DNA of 32,523 nucleotides from an uncultured Prevotellaceae bacterium (GTDB lineage: Bacteria; Bacteroidota; Bacteroidia; Bacteroidales; Bacteroidaceae). Where the stretch lies: positions 1-32,523 of the forward strand of contig CAMJKP010000036.1 of the NCBI GenBank assembly GCA_946406435.1, read 5' to 3'. The notes under the pieces were generated by a model. It was not told the origin of the DNA and ran no database searches. It saw nothing but the letters and a program-made list of their open reading frames with translations. The position numbers and the translations under genes were made by a program. Positions within the stretch are counted from its first letter, which is position 1; the number at the start of each line of letters is the position of its first letter. Below are positions 1 through 7,798 of the stretch, in pieces.

Positions 1-124
1 CGCTGCATACTGAGAGATAAGCCTGACCGAGTTCATTGGGAGAGTATAGTTTCCAGCCGTCAAGCATGTTCTGATACCTATCCCATAGATATTTATTCTT
101 GGATATAAATCGCCCTTCTGTCAT
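1..124 (-). CDS. SpoIIM-like integral membrane protein (partial, N-terminus only)
   Basis: The leftward reading frame from the ATG at 122-124 stays open for 41 codons to the window edge. The visible residues begin MTEGRFISKNKYLWDRY and continue to SPNELGQAYLSVCS. The pattern (FI..N...W near the start, then SP..L..AY) is what I recall for Bacteroidota proteins of the SpoIIM/COG1300 membrane family. Those genes commonly sit beside an RDD-family gene in a cluster with MoxR-type ATPase and DUF58 genes, and here the next gene, divergent, is an RDD protein, which supports the call. The membrane segments lie outside the window, so this is an inference from a short N-terminus plus context. No clear promoter box was found upstream. 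Confidence 0.55.
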   Translation of the reverse strand, partial: MTEGRFISKNKYLWDRYQNMLDGWKLYSPNELGQAYLSVCS

Positions 125-130
125 TGGTTT

Positions 131-222
131 GTAGCCCCCTCCATCCCCCCGAGAGGGGAGTTTTTTATATACAAAATACTATCTAAAGTCCCTCCCCCTC
201 GGGGGAGTAGGAGGGGGGCTTC
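131..222. repeat. GC-rich dispersed inverted repeat
   Basis: Two arms rich in C runs and G runs (about 132-152 and 198-222) are nearly reverse complements and enclose an AT-rich centre. The phrase TACTATCTAAAGTCCCTCC followed by CCCTCGGGGGAG recurs with small changes near 6222-6256, 7655-7679 (reverse), 7745-7771 and 21770-21799 (reverse). It lies in the gap between the divergent SpoIIM-like and RDD genes. Confidence 0.7.
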
Positions 223-307
223 TTGCTTTTTGACTGCGAAAATACAAAAATTATTTTGAAAATGATTCTTTTTCCATTTATTTTTCTTACTTTTGTCCCA
301 AAATTTT

Positions 308-377
308 AAGTTTAGTGTTTAGGGATTAGTGTTTAGTGACCGCCAACACCCAACACCTATCATCCATCACCCAGATC
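308..377. repeat. Seven-nt periodic array upstream of the RDD gene
   Basis: Ten consecutive heptamers in phase: AAGTTTA, GTGTTTA, GGGATTA, GTGTTTA, GTGACCG, CCAACAC, CCAACAC, CTATCAT, CCATCAC, CCAGATC. The first half carries a GTGTTTA-type unit and the second a C-rich unit of roughly opposite sense. An in-frame GTG at 336 lies inside the array. That is a reason to prefer the ATG at 381 as the RDD start. Confidence 0.7.
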
Positions 378-380
378 ACC

Positions 381-869
381 ATGCAATATATCCTATCTTC
401 ACAAGGTATAAGAATACAACAGGAACCAGCAAGTTTTGCAGCCCGTCTCGCAGCGTTTATCATTGACTTCATGTTGATGAGCATTTCATGTCTTGTTCTA
501 TATCTGATAGCTCTAAGTGCAAATCTGTTTGACGCTATGAACAGCTTGTTGGTTGTCTTCCTCATATTCTTCATCCCTTATCTGTATCCACTTGTCTTTG
601 AGACTATGGGAAGCGGTCAGACACTTGGTAAGAAAGTTCTCCATATCCGTGTGGTGGACCTTGAAGGCGGTGGTCCGAAGATTTCAGCTTTCATCCTCCG
701 CTGGCTAATCCTTCCGATTGATGTGCTCGGTTCGGCTGGTATTGGTCCTCTCTGTGTCTTTTTCACCAAGCATCAGCAACGTCTTGGCGACCTCGTGGCC
801 GGCACATGGGTTGTGCGTACTCAGGAATACGAGAAAGCGGATTTCTCGTCGCTTGTGGCAGAAGATTGA
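381..869 (+). CDS. RDD family membrane protein
   Basis: A 162-residue protein with the RDD-family layout: the first membrane segment carries ARLAAFIIDFM (Arg22, Asp29), a second hydrophobic segment follows at about residues 55-75, and the C-terminal part has GQTLGKKVLHIRVVD and QRLGDLVAGTWVV with the last conserved Asp. RDD proteins are small membrane proteins of varied or unknown role. An in-frame GTG at 336 would add 15 residues, but it falls in a 7-nt repeat array and encodes a low-complexity stretch, so ATG 381 is chosen. A TACTTTTG box at 288-295 matches the Bacteroidota -7 element, but no TTTG sits 19-21 nt before it. The gene is followed 13 nt later by a strong hairpin. Confidence 0.85.
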   Translation: MQYILSSQGIRIQQEPASFAARLAAFIIDFMLMSISCLVLYLIALSANLFDAMNSLLVVFLIFFIPYLYPLVFETMGSGQTLGKKVLHIRVVDLEGGGPKISAFILRWLILPIDVLGSAGIGPLCVFFTKHQQRLGDLVAGTWVVRTQEYEKADFSSLVAED

Positions 870-882
870 TTTACGGTAAAAG

Positions 883-917
883 CAACAAGCCTTCCCCAGC
901 GGGAAGGCTTGTTGTTT
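883..917 (+). terminator. Intrinsic terminator, probably bidirectional, between convergent genes
   Basis: Perfect 14-bp stem: CAACAAGCCTTCCC at 883-896, loop CAGC, GGGAAGGCTTGTTG at 901-914, then TTT. On the opposite strand the hairpin is followed by CTTTTACC. It lies between the RDD gene stop and the stop of the leftward LRR gene, so it may serve both. Confidence 0.85.
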
Positions 918-952
918 AAATACGAACTTTGTCGTTTCTTTATTATCAGTTC

Positions 953-3145
953 CTATTTCACCAATACTTTCTTTCCATTTATGATATTCACGCCCTTTGC
1001 TGTCTTATCCAATTGCTGACCAGATATTGAGAATATCTTATCCTCGGAAATCGTTGCAGGACCTTCCACAGCGTCTATACCAGTAGTAGCGTCCTCAACG
1101 ATTGTGAAATCCTTCCAATATTCAGCAGCTTCGTATGCAGCCTTGCAACCTGCAAGTACGTGGATTGTGGCATGGGAATCCAAACTGCTATTTGACATGG
1201 TAGGAGGATTGGCAGAAAGAACTGTGACAGAGTTAAGATTTGTACAACCTTTGAATGCATCCTCGTAAATACCTGTCACAGACTCTGGGATTGTAATTGA
1301 GTTTAGACCTGAACAACCAGAGAATGCTGCATAGCCTATATTTGTCATTCCATCCTCAATTACTACGTCCTTTATTTTGTCACGTTGAGAACTCCAAGGA
1401 TAAAGAGTATAATAATTTGGCATATCCGTTCCTGATATGGTCAATGTCCCATCATTAGACAAATTCCATGTAAAGCCAGTCGTAGCATCCTCTATGATTG
1501 TGAAATCCTTCCAATATTCTGCGGCTTCGTATGCTGCCTTACAACCAGGAAGTACGTGAAGAGGTTTACCTTCTCTATAATAGAATGTATCTTCTGATAT
1601 TTCTTGTGGAACAGTAGCAAGATTTGTCAAAGAAAAGAGACTTGAGCAATAAGAGAAAGCTTCATTTCCAATGCTCGTCACAGAACTCGGAATTATAAAT
1701 GGTAAGATTTGATAACAACCATAGAAAGCAGCCTCCCCAATACTCGTCACAGAATTACCAAGAGTGAGTGAAGTGATATTAGAACAACGTTCGAAAGCTA
1801 GTTTCCCAATACTCACAGCTGAATTACCATTAGAATTACCAATAGTAACTGAGGTGAGAGCTTCGCACTCATAGAAAGCATCATTTCCAACGCTTGCATT
1901 TGGTATAACAATTGAGGTGAGACTTGCACATTTATAGAACGCTTCATCTCCAATACTCGTTACGGATTCAGGAATTGTGACAGAAGTTAGGCCAGAACAT
2001 TCCTTGAAAGCCAAGCCTCCAATACTCGTAACAGAGTTAGGAATCGTGATAGATTTGAGACTGGAGCAAGCACGAAATGCCGAAGACCCAATACTCGTTA
2101 CGGAATTACCGATAGTGACAGAAGTGAGATTGGAACATTCCATGAAAGTTTTACTTTGAATTTCTTTTACAGAATTTGGAATTACTACAGAGGAGAGTTT
2201 TGTGCAATAAGAGAAAGCCGCAGATCCAATAGTCGTCACAGAATTCGAAATAGTGACAGATTTAAGTTTTTCACAGCCCGAGAAAGCGGCTCCTCCGATA
2301 CTTGTCACAGAATTTGGGATCTTTACAGAAGTAAGACCTGTACAATCCTGAAATGCATAATCTCCTATGCTCGTCACTGAGCTTGAAATTTTCACAGAGG
2401 TGAGACCAGAACAATAGCCAAAAGCATTCTCACCAATACTTGTCACAGTATTTGGAATAGTGATAGAGGTTAGACCTTCGCAACTAGAGAATGTTGCCTT
2501 TTCAATACTTTTCAAGGAATTCGGGATTGTGACTGAGGTGAGGCCTGTGCAAGTAGAAAATGCACCCTTTCCGATATTCTTCACAGAATTTGGTATAGCA
2601 ATAGAAGTTATACGATAGCAACCAGAGAAAGCGAACTCACCAATACTCGTAACAGAATTTGGAATTGTGAATGAGGTTAAACCAGAGCAAGCACTAAAAG
2701 CACCATCACCTATACTTGTCACAGTATTTGGAATTGTAATTGAAGTGATATTGTAACAATAATAGAAAGCTTCCTCCTCAATACTCGTCACAGAATTACC
2801 TATGGAAACAGATTTAAGATTATTGCTATACTTGAAGGCACGTTGACCAATACTCTTCACGGAATTTGGTATAGTGACAGATGTGAGATTCATACAATTG
2901 TAGAACGCACCACTTCCAATATTAGTCACTCCGTTCTTTATTACTATTTTCTTGATTTTATCTCTATTCTCGAGCCAAGGAGCGGAAGAACCATCTCCAA
3001 TTGCATTATAGTTATAATAGTAGTCTGGCATATCAGTTCCTGATATGGTCAAAGTACCGTCATCGGAAATCTTCCATGTGACCTCGGCATTAATCGCATT
3101 AAACGAGAATACGGTCAATAAAATGAGTAATAGATTTTTCTTCAT
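953..3145 (-). CDS. BspA-like leucine-rich repeat surface/secreted protein
   Basis: A 730-residue protein with an N-terminal signal peptide (MKKNLLLILLTVFSFNAINA). Residues about 60-520 hold a long run of 23-residue LRR_5/BspA-type repeats of the form F..C..LTSVTIPNSVTSIG..A. A second, shorter module starts near 555 and repeats the opening of the mature protein: WKISDDGTLTISGTDMP early, WNLSNDGTLTISGTDMP later. A block GCKAAYEAAEYWKDFTI appears twice. The C-terminus (ISGQQLDKTAKGVNIINGKK) resembles the short C-terminal tails of many exported Prevotella proteins, possibly a type IX-like sorting tail. BspA-family proteins act in adhesion and binding to host or other bacteria; the ligand here is unknown. 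A promoter lies upstream at 3214-3245. The 69-nt DNA repeats make length variation likely. Confidence 0.9.
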   Translation of the reverse strand: MKKNLLLILLTVFSFNAINAEVTWKISDDGTLTISGTDMPDYYYNYNAIGDGSSAPWLENRDKIKKIVIKNGVTNIGSGAFYNCMNLTSVTIPNSVKSIGQRAFKYSNNLKSVSIGNSVTSIEEEAFYYCYNITSITIPNTVTSIGDGAFSACSGLTSFTIPNSVTSIGEFAFSGCYRITSIAIPNSVKNIGKGAFSTCTGLTSVTIPNSLKSIEKATFSSCEGLTSITIPNTVTSIGENAFGYCSGLTSVKISSSVTSIGDYAFQDCTGLTSVKIPNSVTSIGGAAFSGCEKLKSVTISNSVTTIGSAAFSYCTKLSSVVIPNSVKEIQSKTFMECSNLTSVTIGNSVTSIGSSAFRACSSLKSITIPNSVTSIGGLAFKECSGLTSVTIPESVTSIGDEAFYKCASLTSIVIPNASVGNDAFYECEALTSVTIGNSNGNSAVSIGKLAFERCSNITSLTLGNSVTSIGEAAFYGCYQILPFIIPSSVTSIGNEAFSYCSSLFSLTNLATVPQEISEDTFYYREGKPLHVLPGCKAAYEAAEYWKDFTIIEDATTGFTWNLSNDGTLTISGTDMPNYYTLYPWSSQRDKIKDVVIEDGMTNIGYAAFSGCSGLNSITIPESVTGIYEDAFKGCTNLNSVTVLSANPPTMSNSSLDSHATIHVLAGCKAAYEAAEYWKDFTIVEDATTGIDAVEGPATISEDKIFSISGQQLDKTAKGVNIINGKKVLVK

Positions 3146-3213
3146 TCTAGTCTTACACTTTTAGTTTATTGTTGAATTTTAATAGATAAAATCATTAATT
3201 AATAATCCGCATG

Positions 3214-3245
3214 CAAAAGTAACAAAAATATCTGATACATCCAAA
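3214..3245 (-). promoter_or_regulatory. Bacteroidota-type promoter for the LRR gene
   Basis: On the minus strand TTTG (3242-3245), a 20-nt spacer, then TACTTTTG (3214-3221), an exact match to TTTG/TAnnTTTG. The start codon is about 70 nt downstream. Confidence 0.75.
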
Positions 3246-3369
3246 TATCATCAGGAAAAACAATACAAAAAAGTTATTTTATTGTTATAATATACCGACC
3301 AATGACAATTGTTTACATAGTTAACGTTAGTTCGACAAAATTCAAGACTGCGAGGACTAAAGCCCGACA

Positions 3370-3914
3370 CCCAACAGAGCATATCCAGACGGGGGTACTA
3401 TGTCTGAAATGAGATACGCTTACACTAAAATCCTTATTGTTACCTGTTACTTGTTACTGCCTCCCTTCTGCCTCCCTTGCTACTCCCTTTTTTCTCCCAT
3501 TCTAGGGAACGGACTTGAAACGGATTAGAAGCGAAGGAGAAACGGACCTGAAACGGACTTACAACGGAACTGCATCAAAAGGGAAAGCCGAGCATTTTTC
3601 GCGTATTTTCATTGGTTTTCAAGCATACAGAACAAGGTGAATCAGCCCGAAATTAATGCTTATTGAGACTGTCAGCTACCTATGTTCTACTATATTATTT
3701 TACATAACAGCCTCATTATCTTTATCTTGGGTAATTGTAGCAAGCAAGCGGAATCACGACCGGTAACAAGTAACAGGTAACAATAAGGATTTTTGTGCGC
3801 CCAAATTTTACGGAATTATTCTAAGGAGTTTATATACCTTATTATATATAGAAATAATAAAATAGGCAGCTGCTTTTCACTAATTTCCTTATTGTTACCC
3901 GTTACCTGTTACCG
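3370..3914. repeat. Composite intergenic element, copy A
   Basis: This block matches the reverse complement of 26503-27170. Shared parts in order are: a left flank with GAGCATATCCAGACG and TACTATGTCTGAAATGAGAT; a CACTAAAATCCTTATTG + GTTAC-heptad unit (3421-3459); a 121-nt array of 11-nt units (3457-3577); a conserved stretch ending AAATTAATGCTTATTG; a variable stretch; an inverted heptad unit (3761-3797); an AT-rich segment with CTAAGGAGTTTATATACC; and a third heptad unit (3877-3914). A short reading frame in copy B is broken in copy A, so the element is probably not protein coding. Confidence 0.8.
3457..3577. repeat. Eleven-nt periodic array inside copy A
   Basis: Eleven 11-mers in continuous phase. 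The first is CTGCCTCCCTT (twice), then GCTACTCCCTT and TTTTCTCCCAT. The array then switches to purine-rich units such as GACTTGAAACG, AAGGAGAAACG and GACCTGAAACG. The switch occurs without loss of phase. Confidence 0.75.
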
Positions 3915-3979
3915 CCGTTTTGCTAAGATGTCTTTTCCTGATTTGGTTTACAGTTTTGGTTATTACTAAACTGTGTTTG

Positions 3980-4101
3980 TTGACATCGTTCTGAAATAGT
4001 TGTCGTATTCCTGAAAAAGGTTGTCATCATTCCCAATTTGGGAATCTGCTTTATTTGGTGAATCTTGTAAAACCACCACCCTGATTCAGGGTACTGGTTT
4101 T
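3980..4101. repeat. Three 21-nt imperfect repeats followed by two palindromes
   Basis: Units begin TTGACATCGTTCTGAAATAG (3980), TTGTCGTATTCCTGAAAAAG (4000) and TTGTCATCATTCCCAATTTG (4021). They run into the palindrome ATTCCCAA-T-TTGGGAAT (4029-4045). Next is a 13-bp stem with an internal loop: AAAACCA...CCCTGA, T, TCAGGG...TGGTTTT (4069-4101). No gene of known type was recognised here; it could be an end of a decayed mobile element. Confidence 0.5.
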
Positions 4102-4180
4102 GTTATATCTCTGTGCTGAGGACGCCCTAAAACTGGGCCCCGTCTATTTACTCGGAACACAACTTATGTACGGCAAATGC

Positions 4181-4210
4181 AAGGGGGTAGTAAAATGCTA
4201 CCCCCTTTAT
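4181..4210. terminator. Terminator-like hairpin of unassigned parent
   Basis: AAGGGGGTAG (4181-4190), loop TAAAATG, CTACCCCCTT (4198-4207), then TATAATTT. It is shaped like an intrinsic terminator for rightward transcription, but no rightward gene is visible before it. It may end an unrecognised small RNA or belong to the repeats. Confidence 0.4.
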
Positions 4211-4455
4211 AATTTCAGATAAATCAGATTAATCCGTTTCTTTTGTTTCGACCACAGATTAAACAGATAGGCTCGCTTGCGCTCGTGATTGACATCTGTG
4301 TTATCCGAGATATCTGTGTTCGTAAAAAATACTCTGCGACTTTGTGCCTCTGCGTTGAATGGAAATATAAGAAGCGAAAACCGAAAATCACTCTCGGTAA
4401 CAAGTAACAGGTAACAATAAGGAAATTAGTGAATGTATAGCTTACGAACAAGCAA

Positions 4456-4489
4456 CTACCCCCAACTGAGTATGCTCAATTGGGGGTAG
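4456..4489. repeat. GC-rich hairpin resembling the outer flank of the composite element
   Basis: CTACCCCCAA (4456-4465) pairs with TTGGGGGTAG (4480-4489), with an inner TGAG/CTCA pairing. The left arm plus CTGAG resembles the flank CTACCCCAACTGAGCATATC read on the minus strand near 27150-27171. It follows the fourth heptad unit (4395-4431), so it may mark another element end. Confidence 0.55.
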
Positions 4490-4577
4490 GTATGTGATAA
4501 ACCCTTATTTCGACTGAAATCAGAGTTGGGAAATGCAAGATAGTTAAAGTTAATATTTAACTAAAAATAAATACGCC

Positions 4578-6107
4578 CTATGAAACCTTGTTGAGTTTCT
4601 TGATGATTGAGAAGATGAAGACGGCTGCTACGAGGCAGATGACCATCAGGGCTCCCCATACGATGTAGAGATCCTTACCCCAGAGGTAGCCTGGAATCTG
4701 TACGAGGAAGTTGCCTATGGCGGTAGAGACGAACCATCCGCCCATCATCATACCACGATATTTTGGAGGTGCCACCTTTGTTACGAATGAGATGCCGATA
4801 GGTGAGAGAAGCAACTCTGCGAAGGTGAGTACGAGGTAAGTCTCGATAAGGAGATTAGGTGATACATCTGCCATGTGGAGATTTGAGCCGTCGGATGCAT
4901 ACTCAGGTACAGGAAGACCGATTGAGCCTAATGTCATAAGCAGATAAGCACCAGCTGCAACGAGCATACCGAGACCAATCTTTACAGGTGCCTTTGGCTC
5001 AAGTCCCTTCTTGCCAAGCCATGAGAAGATGGCGATGCTGACAGGAGTGAGCATTACAACGAAGCAAGCGTTGAACTGCTGGAAGATAGGTGCATCAACC
5101 TTTACACCCTCGGCTGGGAGCTGAGTGTAGTTCCAGATGAGGTATGCCAATGGCAGGAGAATGATAGTCGCGCCAATACCCTTCTCTTTGCCTGTCTTGC
5201 CCTGGAAGAGAGAGAAAAGACCGAACACGATGAAGATTGCAGCCACGAGGTTGGTTACATCGAACTGCATAGCCTCAAGACCTGTAGATGTTGTTGCGGT
5301 ATAGTCGCGTGCGAAGAATGTCAGGGTGAGACCGTTCTGATGGAATGCCATCCAGAAGAAGATGACAACAGCGAATACAAGGCAGAGGCAGATGATGCGC
5401 TCCTTTGTCTCGGCTGGTGAGAGTTCCTCAACGGCTTCAGCCTCTTTATCCTTTCCACTCTCATCTTTCTTATTTGTAGTGATGACCTGAGCGTAGGTTG
5501 ATCTTCCGAGCTTGAAGATGAGGATAGATGCAACAAGCGAAGCGCAAGCCACAGCGAAGGCATAGTGGTATGAGTCTGCAACGCTTGCGCCGAGCGAGTT
5601 CTGTGCCCATTCCATTACCTTAATGGCTGCAGTAGGTGCAAACATAGCACCAATGTTGATTGCCATATAGAAGAGCGAGAATCCGGCATCTCGCTTTGCA
5701 GAATAGGTTGCCTCATTGTATAAATCGCCCACCATTACTTGCAGGTTTCCTTTGAAGAGTCCTGTTCCGATGCTGACGAGTACGAGGGCTCCTGCCATTG
5801 CAATCATAGCCATGGAGTTGCTACCGAGAGGCAGCGCGAGCAGCACGTATCCGGCGAACATGATGAAGATGCCGATGGTGACAAGCTTACTGTAACCTAC
5901 CTTGTCGGCGAGAGCACCGCCGAAGAGAGGCAGGAAATACACGAACATGAGGAAACTTGAGAAGATAGTACTTGTTGTCTTCTCGTCGAAATTGAAGTTT
6001 GCTTGTAAAAAGAGAGTGAACACAGCTAGCATGGTGTAGTAACCGAAACGCTCACCTGTGTTTGCGAGTGCGAGGGTCCATAGACCTTTAGGTTGTCCTT
6101 CGAACAT
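4578..6107 (-). CDS. POT family proton-coupled di/tripeptide transporter
   Basis: A 509-residue, roughly 12-14 segment membrane protein of the POT/PTR2 branch of the major facilitator superfamily, which imports di- and tripeptides with protons. The family signature ERFGYY lies at residues 19-24 in the first helix. The second signature (FYMAINIGAMFAP) is also present, as is GLFKGNLQVMVGDLY in the region of helix 4. A charged loop rich in Lys and Glu near residues 210-230 separates the two halves. The gene is downstream of a secreted S9 peptidase and an MFS gene on the same strand, so it may import the peptidase products; this is an inference. The gap to the MFS gene (158 nt) is filled with GC-rich repeats and shows no clear promoter. 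Confidence 0.92.
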   Translation of the reverse strand: MFEGQPKGLWTLALANTGERFGYYTMLAVFTLFLQANFNFDEKTTSTIFSSFLMFVYFLPLFGGALADKVGYSKLVTIGIFIMFAGYVLLALPLGSNSMAMIAMAGALVLVSIGTGLFKGNLQVMVGDLYNEATYSAKRDAGFSLFYMAINIGAMFAPTAAIKVMEWAQNSLGASVADSYHYAFAVACASLVASILIFKLGRSTYAQVITTNKKDESGKDKEAEAVEELSPAETKERIICLCLVFAVVIFFWMAFHQNGLTLTFFARDYTATTSTGLEAMQFDVTNLVAAIFIVFGLFSLFQGKTGKEKGIGATIILLPLAYLIWNYTQLPAEGVKVDAPIFQQFNACFVVMLTPVSIAIFSWLGKKGLEPKAPVKIGLGMLVAAGAYLLMTLGSIGLPVPEYASDGSNLHMADVSPNLLIETYLVLTFAELLLSPIGISFVTKVAPPKYRGMMMGGWFVSTAIGNFLVQIPGYLWGKDLYIVWGALMVICLVAAVFIFSIIKKLNKVS

Positions 6108-6118
6108 AGTAGAAAAAT

Positions 6119-6265
6119 GACCCCTAACCCCGACCCTTCCCCCGTGATGGGGAAGGGGGATGGAAGGCGATGGGGGAATGTTAATTGTTAATTATTTGGT
6201 TGATATTATCTTTTGATTTGAAATACTATCTAAAGTCTCTCCCCTCGGGGAGATGGAGGGGGCTT
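6119..6265. repeat. GC-rich dispersed repeats between the POT and MFS genes
   Basis: Two parts: CCTTCCCCCGTGATGGGGAAGG (21 nt apart arms, near 6136-6160, a self-complementary block) and AAATACTATCTAAAGTCTCT with CCCCTCGGGGAG (6220-6256). The second part is the same family as 172-205. Between them is an AT-rich stretch. No gene is present. Confidence 0.6.
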
Positions 6266-7624
6266 CTACTTCACATTTGGTTTCTGCAATCCGTAGCCGT
6301 TCTTCTTATCAAGCATCATGAGCATTACTGATATGATGATGGCGAAGACTCCGAAGCCGGCGAATATGGTCATAGAATCTGTATAGTCGATGAAACCTGA
6401 TGCATCGGTATTGGCCTCATTTACTTTGCCAATCCACATTGGTACCATGGAAAGACCGATGTTCTGGATATAGAAGATAAGGGCGTATGCTGTACCGAGA
6501 AGTTTCATCGGGATAATCTTAGGAACTGATGGCCACATGGCTGATGGAACAAGTCCGAAAGCGATACCAAGGACTATCATCACGGCTATGGCGAGAATCC
6601 AGTTGTCGATTGGTAACGCAAAGGTAACGTGAACCACGGTTAGGAGTATGCTCCCTGCAAGCATTAGCGTTGCACCCTTGCCGTATTTGTCGTAGATGCT
6701 TCCGAAGAATGGAGTGAGGAAGATAGTTCCGAATGGGAGCATGGCAGGGATGAGTCCAGCAAGTTCTGGGTCAACTCCATACTTGAACACCATCAGCTTA
6801 GTAGCAAACTTCAGGAAAGGGAACACTCCTGCATAGAACATAAGGCAAAGGAATGTGATGCACCAGAAACCAGGATTCTGGAAGAGAATTTCCAAATCGC
6901 TGAACTTGAAGCCTTCTTCTGATTCTGATGACTCTGCTGCTGATGCAGCGTCTTCTTTCTTATCCATTACGTTATATACGATGAATGAAATAAGGCCGAT
7001 GCATAGACATGCTGCGCCCAATCCTACGGATGCGCTAACTCCACCCATAGCCTTTGCGATAGGCAGGGATGCTGCGAGAGCGAGAGCCGTACCGATACGT
7101 GCGAGAGCCACCTGAAGTCCCATGGCGAGAGCGAGTTCATGACCTGTGAACCATTTCACGATGACCTTTGATACGGTGATACCTGCAATCTCGCATCCTA
7201 CTCCGAAGATGGCAAAGCCGAGACCTGCGTATGCAACCTGTGATTTTACATCATCGCCAAATGGTACCCATATTGTGGCATCACCAAAGTCTGTTGTTAC
7301 TGCCCACCACTTGATTATGGCGCCACCGAACATAAGGATGGTGGCGGTGAGTCCGGTGAAGCGGATTCCGAACTTATCGAGGATAATACCACCGAAGAAA
7401 AGCAGTAGGAGATATACGTTCATCAAGCCGTATGCGCCTGAGAACCAACCGTATTCACTTGATGTCCATCCGAGACCAAGACCGTCCTCTGCACCTTTTG
7501 ATGCTGTGAGCAGTGGTTCGAGTGGTGACATTACGTCTGTGAAGAAATAACCGAACATCATCGTTACTGATACGATGGTGAGGGCTGTCCAGCGTGCTGC
7601 TGGGGAGTTGCTGAGTTTGTTCAT
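6266..7624 (-). CDS. MFS transporter (substrate unknown)
   Basis: A 452-residue, 12-helix major facilitator superfamily protein, with a central charged loop near residues 215-240 (KKEDAASAAESSESEEG) between the two six-helix halves. The first half has GGIILDKFGIRFTG, and the second has GSIYDKYGKGATLM, each a variant of the conserved loop 2-3 / 8-9 motif (G...D..G). The ATG at 7624 (MNKLSNSPAARW) is preferred. An in-frame ATG 10 codons earlier lies inside a GC-rich repeat and adds an unnatural MGGVRGWVFY extension. It lies between the S9 peptidase and the POT transporter on the same strand; substrate cannot be read from sequence. Confidence 0.9.
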   Translation of the reverse strand: MNKLSNSPAARWTALTIVSVTMMFGYFFTDVMSPLEPLLTASKGAEDGLGLGWTSSEYGWFSGAYGLMNVYLLLLFFGGIILDKFGIRFTGLTATILMFGGAIIKWWAVTTDFGDATIWVPFGDDVKSQVAYAGLGFAIFGVGCEIAGITVSKVIVKWFTGHELALAMGLQVALARIGTALALAASLPIAKAMGGVSASVGLGAACLCIGLISFIVYNVMDKKEDAASAAESSESEEGFKFSDLEILFQNPGFWCITFLCLMFYAGVFPFLKFATKLMVFKYGVDPELAGLIPAMLPFGTIFLTPFFGSIYDKYGKGATLMLAGSILLTVVHVTFALPIDNWILAIAVMIVLGIAFGLVPSAMWPSVPKIIPMKLLGTAYALIFYIQNIGLSMVPMWIGKVNEANTDASGFIDYTDSMTIFAGFGVFAIIISVMLMMLDKKNGYGLQKPNVK

Positions 7625-7629
7625 ATAAA

Positions 7630-7798
7630 AGACCCACCCCCTAACCCCTCCCATAAAGGGAGGGGAGTAGATAGTATTTATCGTAAAAGGGAGTTTATTG
7701 GGCTATTTTGATGTTTGTTATTATTTCTGAAATATAATGATGATTAGAAGAATCTAACTACTCCCCTCCCTTTATGGGAGGGGCTGGGGGGTGGGTCT
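7630..7798. repeat. GC-rich inverted repeats bounding the peptidase-MFS gap
   Basis: GACCCACCCCCTAACCCCTC, then CCATAAAGGGAGGGGAGTAG (7631-7670), is matched in reverse complement by the stretch 7753-7798 with few differences. The two arms enclose about 80 AT-rich bases. The right arm overlaps the stop codon of the peptidase gene, and the left arm comes within 10 nt of the MFS start codon. Confidence 0.75.

Larger units (their letters stand above)
3246..4577. other. Gene-free, repeat-rich interval between the LRR gene and the POT transporter
   Basis: No convincing gene in about 1.3 kb. It holds copy A of the composite element (3370-3914), four copies of a GTTAC-heptad motif in alternating orientation (3421-3459, 3761-3797, 3877-3914, 4395-4431), three roughly 21-nt imperfect tandem units (3980-4041), two palindromes (4029-4045 and 4069-4101), a terminator-like hairpin (4181-4210) and a GC-rich hairpin (4456-4489). 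An AT-rich hairpin at 4541-4563 (TAGTTAAA, loop, TTTAACTA) lies just past the POT stop and could be a weak terminator. Confidence 0.7.

Noticed and set aside
3421..4431. CRISPR array
   Set aside because: Repeats are short heptad triplets in alternating orientation with spacers of unequal length (about 80 to 480 nt), and no cas gene lies nearby.
4224..4451. 75-codon leftward open frame with ICGRNKRNGLI-like ending
   Set aside because: It lies wholly in repetitive intergenic sequence of the type that translates to ICG/NLRN-like text in many genomes; it also runs through a heptad unit. No domain or start signal.
6855..7550. Two rightward frames opposite the MFS gene
   Set aside because: They are antisense to a clear 12-helix transporter and have no recognisable features.
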